Origin: Burkholderiales bacterium
GTDB lineage: Bacteria > Pseudomonadota > Gammaproteobacteria > Burkholderiales > SG8-41
Reading direction: 5' to 3'
Assembly (NCBI GenBank): GCA_036262035.1
Contig: DATAJS010000005.1
Coordinates: forward strand, 226,110 to 290,109
Length of the DNA: 64,000 bases
Every line of letters begins with the position of its first letter. Within the stretch, counting starts at the first letter, position 1. The translations under genes and the position numbers were made by a program. The notes beneath the pieces were generated by a model. The model worked only from the letters and a program-made list of their open reading frames with translations. It did not search any database and was not told the origin of the DNA. This document shows, piece after piece, positions 34,560 through 41,607 of this stretch.

Positions 34560-35423
34560 CTATGTCAGGGCGAGCCGCTTCACGAAAGCCCGCGGCTTTT
34601 TCCGCAGGAGCTTCGCGGCGCGCTCGAGCGCGCGCCGCTGCAGCTTGCCCCGGCGCTCGGCGATCTCGCCGGCGAAGCTCGCGCTGTGCGCGTGCAGCGA
34701 CGCTTCGGTCGTCGAGAGGTGTTGCTCCAGCACGCAGAGATCGTGGTCCTCGCCGAGCTCGCTCGCGAGCTTGTCCGCGCGCTCGACGATCCCGGCGGCG
34801 CGCGGAAGAGGCGTGCCGTCCACCGGCGCGAGCGCCTCGCGCAGATACTTCACCAGCTTGCGAAGCTCGTGCAGGCTCGCGGGCGAGCGCTCGGCATCGG
34901 CGGCGGCGAACGCCTTCCTCGCCTTGCGATACATCCGGCGAATCGACCGCTCGAGCGTGGCGCCGTGATTCGGAACGTCCCAGAGCGCGGTCCGGCGAAC
35001 CGTCCGCTCGAGCGCACCGGCGCTCTTCGCGGCGCGTTTCTCCGCCTCGAAACGCCTGCGCGCCTCGCGGTGCTGCGCCCGTAGCCGCCCGCGCAGCGCA
35101 GTGAGCAGGAGACGCCTCGCGCGCCCGCGCTTGCGGGCGAGCAGGTCGTTTACCGTATCGAGCATCACCTTCGCATCGCGCAGCTCGGAGAGCGGCCGCG
35201 CCGCGTCGCGCACCGCCGCGTTTTCGCGCGTATAGGCCGCACGTCCCGCGGCATCGCGAAGGAGCCGCAGCTTCGCCCGCGCGCTCTTGAGCTTCTTGCG
35301 CGCCGCGTGGATGGCCACGTCGTCGATACCGCCGCCGGAGAGGCCGAGCGCCGCTTCCGCGAGCTGCCGCGAGAGCGCCGCTTTGACTGCCGCGGGATGC
35401 GCCGGCTTCATGTGCTTGCCCAT
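34560..35423 (-). CDS. CHAD-domain protein (polyphosphate-binding family)
   Basis: 287-residue, very basic, all-helical protein. It matches the CHAD domain: DDVAIHAARKKLKSARAKLRLLRD (HxxRKxxKxxRAxLRL) near residue 35, RPLSELRDAKVMLDTVN, LHELRKLVKYLREAL near 185, and KLASELGEDHDLCVLEQHL. CHAD domains bind polyphosphate granules through conserved histidine, arginine and lysine residues. It starts 8 nt after the phoU-fusion stop and is the last gene of the leftward phoU run, which fits a polyphosphate role. The ATG at 35411 is an alternative start. Confidence 0.9.
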   Translation of the reverse strand: MGKHMKPAHPAAVKAALSRQLAEAALGLSGGGIDDVAIHAARKKLKSARAKLRLLRDAAGRAAYTRENAAVRDAARPLSELRDAKVMLDTVNDLLARKRGRARRLLLTALRGRLRAQHREARRRFEAEKRAAKSAGALERTVRRTALWDVPNHGATLERSIRRMYRKARKAFAAADAERSPASLHELRKLVKYLREALAPVDGTPLPRAAGIVERADKLASELGEDHDLCVLEQHLSTTEASLHAHSASFAGEIAERRGKLQRRALERAAKLLRKKPRAFVKRLALT

Positions 35424-35430
35424 CGTGCAG

Positions 35431-36537
35431 TCAACGCGATTTCGCCAGCAACTCCTCGAGCCTTCGGCGCACATCGTCCCGCGTCTTCCTGAACGCGGCG
35501 AGCGCATCCTCCTCCGATCCGGCGGCAGCGGCCGGGTCGTCGAGCGCCCAATGGTGCTGCACCAGCCCGCCCGGCGGCAGCGCGCACGTTTCCTCCGCGC
35601 ACACCGTGATCACCGTGTCGACGTCGCCGAGCGGTATGTCGCCGATCGGCTTGGGCTTTTGCGACGCGATGTCGATGCCGACTTCCTGCATGACGCGCAC
35701 CGCGTGGGGATCGACGGCGCCCGCGGGATCGGCGCCCGCGCTGCAGACGCTCACGCCCGCCGGGAAGAGCTGTCGCGCGAAACCTTCGGCGATCTGGCTG
35801 CGCGCCGCGTTGCGCGCGCCGATGAAGAGCATGCCCCGCGGCATCTGCCTGCCGCCGGTGATCTCGGCCATGCTGCCCATGTGGCGCACGTCCTTGCCGA
35901 CGACCATGAAGATCACCATCTCGGCGAGGTTGGTCGCGTGGTCGCCGATGCGCTCGAGGTACTTCGCGATCGATTGTGCGCGCACCGCGCGGTAGATGTT
36001 GCGCGGGTCTTCCATCATGTAGGTGAGGAGCTCCCGGAAGACCTGGCCGTAGTAGGCGTCGACGACGCGGTCCCGGTCGACGACCTCCCGCGCGCGCTCG
36101 GGGTCGGCCTCCACGAACGCGTCGAGCGCATCGCGCACCATCGCCTGCGCGGTCTCGGCCATGCGCGGCAGGTCGACATAGGGCTTGAGCGTGGGCTCCG
36201 TGTTGAGCTCGACCACCCGCTCGCAGATGTTGACGCACGCATCGCCGATGCGCTCGAGATCGGTCACCAGCTTGAGCGCGGTCGTGATGAGCCGCAGGTC
36301 GGACGCGACGGGCTGGCGCTTGGCGAGTATGCGCAGGCACAGCTCGTCGATCTCGACTTCCAGCCGGTTGATCTGGTGGTCGTAGTCGATCATGCGCCGC
36401 GCCAGCTCGCTGTCGCGCTCGGTCAGCGCGCGCATGCTGTTGGCGATCATCTCCTCGACTTTCGCGCCCATCAGCAGAAGCTGATCGTGCAGCTTTTGCA
36501 GCTCGGCGTCGTATTCGCGGTCGGTCAGGGTGGGCAT
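35431..36537 (-). CDS. phoU: PhoU fused to a cysteine-lacking ArsC/LMW-PTP-like domain
   Basis: 368 residues, where ordinary PhoU has about 235. Residues 1-225 are PhoU, with both helical-bundle repeats (DLERIGDACVN near 93 and YLERIGDHATN near 193) that regulate PstSCAB and PhoR. From residue 235 a low-molecular-weight phosphatase/ArsC domain follows (MLFIGARNAARSQIAEGF). The CX5R phosphate loop reads Gly240 to Arg246, so the nucleophilic cysteine is replaced by glycine. The later redox pair of thioredoxin-linked ArsC is kept (Cys313, Cys318 in VCAEETC). The second domain may bind phosphate or arsenate without catalysis (inference). Confidence 0.92.
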   Translation of the reverse strand: MPTLTDREYDAELQKLHDQLLLMGAKVEEMIANSMRALTERDSELARRMIDYDHQINRLEVEIDELCLRILAKRQPVASDLRLITTALKLVTDLERIGDACVNICERVVELNTEPTLKPYVDLPRMAETAQAMVRDALDAFVEADPERAREVVDRDRVVDAYYGQVFRELLTYMMEDPRNIYRAVRAQSIAKYLERIGDHATNLAEMVIFMVVGKDVRHMGSMAEITGGRQMPRGMLFIGARNAARSQIAEGFARQLFPAGVSVCSAGADPAGAVDPHAVRVMQEVGIDIASQKPKPIGDIPLGDVDTVITVCAEETCALPPGGLVQHHWALDDPAAAAGSEEDALAAFRKTRDDVRRRLEELLAKSR

Positions 36538-36564
36538 AAGCTACCTCGGTTGAGCAATTCGTTT

Positions 36565-38406
36565 TCAGGCGGCCGCTTCGCGCGCCGCGGACTGCAAGGT
36601 GAACCAGAACGTCGCGCCCGCCCCCGGCCGGCTCTCGACCGAGACGCTGCCGCCCATGGCCTCGACCAGATGCTTCACGATCGACAGGCCCAGCCCGGTG
36701 CCGCCGAGCTCCCGCGAGCGCCCCGTATCCACGCGGTAGAAACGCTCGAACACGCGCTGCAGGTGCTCGTGGGCGATACCCGGTCCGCTGTCTGCGACCG
36801 ACACGCGCACCATGCCTTCCGCGGTATCCGCGAAGACCCGTACGGTCGCGCCCTCCGGACAATACTTGAGCGCGTTGTCGACGAGATTGCCGAGCACATG
36901 ATCGAGCGCGCGCCGGTCCGCCCGCGCGAAAACGCCCGCGGGCACCTCCTGCGTGAGCGTGATGTGCTTCATCTGGGCGCGGTGCGCGTGCTGCGCCAGC
37001 GTGCGATCCGCGCAGACGTGAAGATCGACGGGCTCGAGCTCGAGCTTGAGCTCGCGCGATTCGATGCGCGAGAGCTCGAGCAGATCGTCGATCAGGTTCG
37101 ACAGGCGCTCGGCGTTGCGCTGGATGAGCTCGACGAAGCGCCTCGCCGCTTTCGTGTCCTCTTCGTCGCGCAGGGTCTCGGCCGCCGCCTTGATCGTCGT
37201 CAGCGGGCTGCGCAATTCGTGCGAAGCATTCGCGACGAAATCGCGGCGCACCGCCTCGAGCCTGCGCAGCTCGGTGACGTCGACGAACACCGCGAGCACG
37301 CCGCGCGGCTCGTCCTGCAGCGTCACCGCGCGCACCAGCACCCGTCGACGCACGAGCCCCGCGAGATCGATCTCGCCTTCGCTGTATGCTCCGCCGGCCG
37401 CGTTCTCGAGCAACTGGTTCAGCTCCGCGTTGCGAACGACCTGCAGCACCGACCGGCCCAGGGGATCCGGGCCGATGAGCAGCATCGCGCGCAGCGCCGG
37501 ATTGGTGAGCACGACGCGACGGTCCGCGCCGACGACGAGCACGCCTTCGTTCATGCTCGAAAGGATGCCGGTGAGCAGGTCGCGCTCGCCGCGAAGCTCG
37601 CCGAGGCTGCGCGACAGGCTGTCGGCGAGCTGATCGAGCGCGCGGCCGAGCGCGACGATCTCGTCGTGCCCCTCGGTGCGCGTGCGCACGTCGAGGTTGC
37701 CCGCCGCCATGCGGCGCGCGGCCTCGGTGAGCTCGCGCAGCCGGCGCGAGGTGAGCGCGGCCGCGGAGAACGACAGGAGCGCGGCGACCGCGAGGGCGAA
37801 CAGCGCCGCCGCGGCGAGCGTGCGGCGCATCTGCGCGATCGCCTCGTCGACCTCGACCAGCGGCAGCGCGACCCGCGCGACGCCGATGGCCCGGCCGTCG
37901 CGCACCATCGGCACCGCGGTGTACATCATGCGCGTGCTCACGGTCGTGCTGAATCTCACGCTGCTGCCCTGGCCGGTGCCGAACGCCTCGAGCACCTCGG
38001 GACGCTCGCGGTGATTCTCCAGCCGCGCGAGCTGGCCGCGCTCCACTTCGGAGTCACCGGCAACCGTGCCGTCGGGCCGCACGAGCGTCACGCGCACGCC
38101 GGCGATGCGGCCGAGCGAGTCGGCGAGCGCGTCGGCGCCGGCCTCGTCGAGGGAAGCCGCGCCCGTCGCCGCGCGGTCGGCGATGAGCGCCGCGCGCTTG
38201 AGCATGTCGCCGCGGATGCGCTCGGTGAGCTGGCGTTCGAGCGCGTGCGAAAGGTACAGCTCGGCGGCGGCGACGGCCACGCCGATGAGCACGAGCGCCC
38301 CGATGAAGAGCTTCGAGCGTATGCCGAGCCTCACGGCTGCAATCGTCCTTCGGACCTGCGGGCAGTCGTGTAATTCATGGAGTTTTGCCTCGAAGGCACG
38401 CTCCAC
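36565..38406 (-). CDS. phoR: Phosphate regulon sensor kinase PhoR
   Basis: 613-residue inner-membrane histidine kinase. TM1 is near 30-50, a periplasmic region to about 195 follows, TM2 is near 197-220, then HAMP (RRLRELTEAARRMAAGNLDVR), PAS (GILSSMNEGVLVVGADRRVVLTNPALR), HisKA with NASHELRSPLTTIK (phospho-His), and HATPase with NLVDNALKYC, DSGPGI and GTGLGLSI. It has a real extracytoplasmic domain, unlike E. coli PhoR. Its position between phoB and phoU supports the name. The GTG at 38406 has GGAGG ten nt upstream; a GTG at 38334 is an alternative that would remove the odd first 24 residues. Confidence 0.9.
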   Translation of the reverse strand: MERAFEAKLHELHDCPQVRRTIAAVRLGIRSKLFIGALVLIGVAVAAAELYLSHALERQLTERIRGDMLKRAALIADRAATGAASLDEAGADALADSLGRIAGVRVTLVRPDGTVAGDSEVERGQLARLENHRERPEVLEAFGTGQGSSVRFSTTVSTRMMYTAVPMVRDGRAIGVARVALPLVEVDEAIAQMRRTLAAAALFALAVAALLSFSAAALTSRRLRELTEAARRMAAGNLDVRTRTEGHDEIVALGRALDQLADSLSRSLGELRGERDLLTGILSSMNEGVLVVGADRRVVLTNPALRAMLLIGPDPLGRSVLQVVRNAELNQLLENAAGGAYSEGEIDLAGLVRRRVLVRAVTLQDEPRGVLAVFVDVTELRRLEAVRRDFVANASHELRSPLTTIKAAAETLRDEEDTKAARRFVELIQRNAERLSNLIDDLLELSRIESRELKLELEPVDLHVCADRTLAQHAHRAQMKHITLTQEVPAGVFARADRRALDHVLGNLVDNALKYCPEGATVRVFADTAEGMVRVSVADSGPGIAHEHLQRVFERFYRVDTGRSRELGGTGLGLSIVKHLVEAMGGSVSVESRPGAGATFWFTLQSAAREAAA

Positions 38407-38499
38407 CCGGCGTATACCTCCGGGGTCGCGCGCCTTTTCAAATTCTGTAACACGCGCCGGTTACGCTCGGCGCCGGTTCAAATTACGGAGCACTGCAGC

Positions 38500-38829
38500 A
38501 TGATGATCATCGACGCGATCCGTTCGGCCGCAACGCAGCACGCGGTCTATTTTCTGGTCACCGCGTACATCGAATCGCTTCGACACTTCGAGCGCTCTTC
38601 GGGCGTGCCGTCCGACGTGCTGGATCTCCCGCTGCGCGACAACGCCGACCTGGAGCGCCGGGCGCGCCAGCTCGACCAGCACAGCGTCGTGCCGCTCGAA
38701 GCGATCGTCCCCGTCTCCGAGCTCGCCGCGGTCCTCGAATGCGCGGCCGAGCGGCTCGTCACGCTGGACTCGATCGCGCTCATCCCGAGCGCGAGAAGCG
38801 ATAGCCGGCGCTCCGCACTGTCTGTATGA
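38500..38829 (+). CDS. Hypothetical protein antisense to the phoB-phoR gap
   Basis: 109-residue soluble helical protein, MMIIDAIRSAATQHAVYFLVTAYIESLRHFER, then a DLPLRDNADLERRARQLD segment. I do not recognise a named family, though the pattern resembles small conserved proteins of betaproteobacteria. ATG at 38500 (or 38503) has CGGAG upstream. It lies on the plus strand in the gap between phoB and phoR, which are both on the minus strand. Its last 50 nt overlap the 3' end of phoB. The protein-like composition argues for a real gene; the overlap argues for caution. Confidence 0.6.
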   Translation: MMIIDAIRSAATQHAVYFLVTAYIESLRHFERSSGVPSDVLDLPLRDNADLERRARQLDQHSVVPLEAIVPVSELAAVLECAAERLVTLDSIALIPSARSDSRRSALSV

Positions 38830-39466
38830 GGCGCTGGTGGTTCGTGGGCTCGAGCGCCTTGCGCAGCCTGCGGATGTGCACGTCGACCGTGCGCTCCTCG
38901 ACGAAGACGTGATCGCCCCACACGTTGTCGAGGAGCTGCGCTCTCGAATACACCCGGTCCGGGTGCGTCATGAAGAAGTGCAGCAGCCGGAACTCGGTCG
39001 GTCCCAGGTCGAGCGCCTGTCCGTCCGCGATCACGCGGTGGCTCGCCGGATCGAGCTTCAGCCCTTCCACTTCCACTGAGTCGTCGGTCACCTGCGGCGC
39101 GCGCCGGCGCAGCACCGCCTTGATCCGCGCGTTGAGCTCGGCAGGGCTGAACGGCTTGGTCATGTAGTCGTCGGCGCCGGTCTCCAGGCCCGCGAGCTTG
39201 TCCTGCTCCGCGCCGCGCGCGGTCACCATGATGAGCGGTATGCCCTCGGTGCGGCGGTTGCCGCGCAAGGCTTTCGCGAGGTCGATGCCGCTCATGCCGG
39301 GCAGCATCCAGTCGATGAGCACCAGATGAGGCAGGGCGTCGCGGATCAACTCCAGCGCCTGCTCGGCGCTGCCGGCGCGCTGGGCGACGTGGCCGGCTTT
39401 TTCCACGTTGTATGCGATGAGCTCCTGGATATCGGGCTCGTCTTCCACCACCAGTATCGTTGCCAC
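38780..39466 (-). CDS. phoB: Phosphate regulon response regulator PhoB
   Basis: 228-residue OmpR-type response regulator. The receiver has EDEPDI, phospho-Asp in LVLIDWMLPGMSG (about residue 53), TARG and the conserved lysine in DYMTKPF. The winged-helix DNA-binding domain carries LDLGPTEFRLLHFFMTHPDRVYSRAQLLDNVWG and RTVDVHIRRLRKAL, matching PhoB closely. When phosphorylated by PhoR it binds Pho boxes. One such box lies in its own promoter (autoregulation), and others precede pstS and the PhoX pseudogene. phoR is the next gene downstream after an unusual 373-nt gap. Confidence 0.96.
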   Translation of the reverse strand: MATILVVEDEPDIQELIAYNVEKAGHVAQRAGSAEQALELIRDALPHLVLIDWMLPGMSGIDLAKALRGNRRTEGIPLIMVTARGAEQDKLAGLETGADDYMTKPFSPAELNARIKAVLRRRAPQVTDDSVEVEGLKLDPASHRVIADGQALDLGPTEFRLLHFFMTHPDRVYSRAQLLDNVWGDHVFVEERTVDVHIRRLRKALEPTNHQRLIQTVRSAGYRFSRSG

Positions 39467-39493
39467 GTGCCGTCCAGCTGAGGTTGAGCGTGG

Positions 39494-39527
39494 ATAATAT
39501 TAACGATGCGTGACGATAGTGTGACAG
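39494..39527 (-). promoter_or_regulatory. Pho box and -10 of phoB
   Basis: Minus strand: CTGTCAC, ACTA, TCGTCAC (39527-39510), two 7-mers at 11-nt period, then 10 nt and TATTAT (39499-39494), 27 nt before the phoB ATG. Confidence 0.85.
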
Positions 39528-39607
39528 CCGCGAAGGCAAAAAGCGGTGGTACCGGGCCGAGGCTTTGCATATACTGCCCGGCATGAGCCTTCGTCCGCGC
39601 TCGAAGC

Positions 39608-41143
39608 ATGGCTGAGTACGAGACCCTCGCGGCGGTCGACCTGGGCAGCAACTCGTTCCACTGCCAGGTGGCGCGCGTGGTGGGCGACCAGTTCTACCCG
39701 CTCGACAACCTGCGCGAGCCCGTCCGGCTCGGCGCCGGACTGCGTGCCGACAAGACGCTCGACGAAGCGGTGCAGGAGCGGGCGCTGGCCTGCCTGGAGC
39801 GCTTCGGAGAGCGGCTGCGCGGCCTCGACCGGCACGCGGTGCGCGCGGTCGGCACCAACACCCTGCGCGTCGCCAAGAACTCCAAAGCCTTCCTCAAGCG
39901 CGCGCGCGCCGCGCTCGGTTTTCCGATCGACGTCATCGCCGGGCGCGAAGAGGCGCGGCTCATCTTCATCGGCGTGCAGCACGGACTGCCGCCGCTGAAG
40001 GAAGAGCGCCTCGTCGTCGACATCGGCGGCGGCTCGACCGAGCTCATCATCGGCTCGAAGCTCAAGCCGCAGCGCCTCGAGAGCCTGTACATGGGCTGCG
40101 TGAGCTACAGCCTGCGCTATTTTCCGGACGGACGGCTCACGCGTGCGGCCTTCAAGCGCGCCGAGATCGCCGCGAGGAACGAGCTCCAGCCGATCGTGTC
40201 GCAGTTCTCCGCCCGCCACTGGGCCGAGGCGATCGGCTCGTCGGGCACCGCACGCGCGCTCGCCGAGATCGCGCAGATCAACGGGCTGGGCGACGGCACG
40301 ATCACCTCGGCGTCGCTGGAGAAGCTGCGCGCGAGCATGACGCGCGCGGGCGACACCGAGCACCTCGATCTCACCGGCGTGCGGCCCGACCGCGTGCCGG
40401 TGCTGCCCGGCGGGCTCGCCATCCTGATCGCGGTCCTGTCGGAGCTGCGCATCCCGCTGATGACCGTGGCGACCGGCGGCATGCGCGAAGGGCTGCTGTA
40501 CGACCTCATCGGACGCGTCCACCGCCACGATATGCGCGACGTCACGGTCGCGCAGTTCATGCACCGCTACCACGTCGACGCGCCCCAGGCGCGGCGCGTG
40601 GCCGCGCTCGCGCTCGCGCTGTATCGCAAGCTCGGCGGCCAGAGCGACGAGGCGATGCTGACGCTCGACTGGGCCGCCAAGCTGCACGAGATCGGCATCT
40701 CGGTCGCCTACAGCGGCTATCACCGCCACAGCGCGTACATCCTCGAGAGCGCCGACATGCCGGGCTTCTCGCGCGACGAGCAGAAAGAGCTCGCGCTGCT
40801 GGCGCTCGCGCACCGCCGATCGCTCAGGAAAGTGCAGCCGCAGCTCGAGGAAGGCGCGGTCGATCTGTCCGCGGTGCTGGCATTGCGGCTCGCGGTTCTC
40901 TTCTACCGTGCGCGCACCGATTTCCCGCTGCCGTCGCTACAGGCGAAGGTGCAGGGTAACCGCGTAAGGCTCGCGGTCGACCCGGGCTGGCTCGAGCGCA
41001 ATTCGCTCGCGGCCACCGCGTTGCGCGACGAGGCGCTCGAATGGGAGCGCATCGGCCGCGAGCTCAGGATTCCGGGGCTCGGAGACGTCGACACCGCGCC
41101 CGATGCCGCGGCGCTCGTCGCCGAACCGTTCACGGCGAAGTGA
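39608..41143 (+). CDS. ppx: Exopolyphosphatase (Ppx/GppA family)
   Basis: 511-residue enzyme that removes terminal phosphates from polyphosphate (or acts on pppGpp). The N-terminal ASKHA fold has AAVDLGSNSFHCQVARV (phosphate 1), the catalytic glutamate in IAGREEARLIFIGV, VVDIGGGSTELIIG (phosphate 2), and TGGMREGLLYDL. An HD-like C-terminal domain follows from about residue 310 (KLHEIGISVAYSGYHRHSAYIL). The full two-domain length matches E. coli Ppx. It is the only rightward gene in the pho/ppk cluster and ends 15 nt before the convergent sixA stop. Confidence 0.94.
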   Translation: MAEYETLAAVDLGSNSFHCQVARVVGDQFYPLDNLREPVRLGAGLRADKTLDEAVQERALACLERFGERLRGLDRHAVRAVGTNTLRVAKNSKAFLKRARAALGFPIDVIAGREEARLIFIGVQHGLPPLKEERLVVDIGGGSTELIIGSKLKPQRLESLYMGCVSYSLRYFPDGRLTRAAFKRAEIAARNELQPIVSQFSARHWAEAIGSSGTARALAEIAQINGLGDGTITSASLEKLRASMTRAGDTEHLDLTGVRPDRVPVLPGGLAILIAVLSELRIPLMTVATGGMREGLLYDLIGRVHRHDMRDVTVAQFMHRYHVDAPQARRVAALALALYRKLGGQSDEAMLTLDWAAKLHEIGISVAYSGYHRHSAYILESADMPGFSRDEQKELALLALAHRRSLRKVQPQLEEGAVDLSAVLALRLAVLFYRARTDFPLPSLQAKVQGNRVRLAVDPGWLERNSLAATALRDEALEWERIGRELRIPGLGDVDTAPDAAALVAEPFTAK

Positions 41144-41158
41144 GCGGCCGCCGGGCCG

Positions 41159-41602
41159 TCACACCAGCGCCGGCGTCATCACCGCGACGACGACGACCTC
41201 CCCGTCGTCCTTCGAGCGCAGCCACCACAGCCCGCCTTTCGGGACGTGCCACGGCAGCGGCTTGCCGGTGAGCGCGAGCGCAGCGGCCTCGCCCAGCGTC
41301 GGCTGATGGCCGACGACGAGCACCGCGGTCGGAGCGTTCGGCCAGCCCGTGGCCGCGAGCACGTCCGCGGGCGCCGCACCGGGACTCACGTGCTCGTCGG
41401 TATGCAGGTCGCGTGCAAGCGCTTCGGCCGTCTGCCGCGCGCGCACGGCGGGGCTGACGATGACGCGCGTGGACGCCGGAAGATGGCGCTCCAGCCACTC
41501 GGCGACGTGCTTGGCCTGGTTGCGGCCTTTGCGCGTGAGCCGCCGCGCCATGTCGTCGCGGCCGTCTTCGGCATCGGCGTGGCGCCAGAGGATGAGGTTC
41601 AT
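41159..41602 (-). CDS. sixA: Phosphohistidine phosphatase SixA
   Basis: 147-residue histidine-phosphatase-fold protein, the SixA size. It opens MNLILWRHADAEDG with the catalytic RHG-like motif (RHA), then SPAVRARQTAEAL and the second catalytic histidine in VLVVGHQPTLGE. SixA removes phosphate from phosphohistidine in proteins, for example Hpt domains and PTS components. It begins 5 nt after the ppk stop and ends the leftward pst-ppk-sixA run. The pairing with ppk is often seen and suggests a link to phosphate metabolism. Confidence 0.92.
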   Translation of the reverse strand: MNLILWRHADAEDGRDDMARRLTRKGRNQAKHVAEWLERHLPASTRVIVSPAVRARQTAEALARDLHTDEHVSPGAAPADVLAATGWPNAPTAVLVVGHQPTLGEAAALALTGKPLPWHVPKGGLWWLRSKDDGEVVVVAVMTPALV

Positions 41603-41607
41603 CGAGC

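Noticed and set aside
35287-38373. Plus-strand ORF of over 1000 codons across phoR, phoU and CHAD
   Set aside because: Antisense shadow; composition dominated by Arg, His, Val and Ala, with no family motifs.
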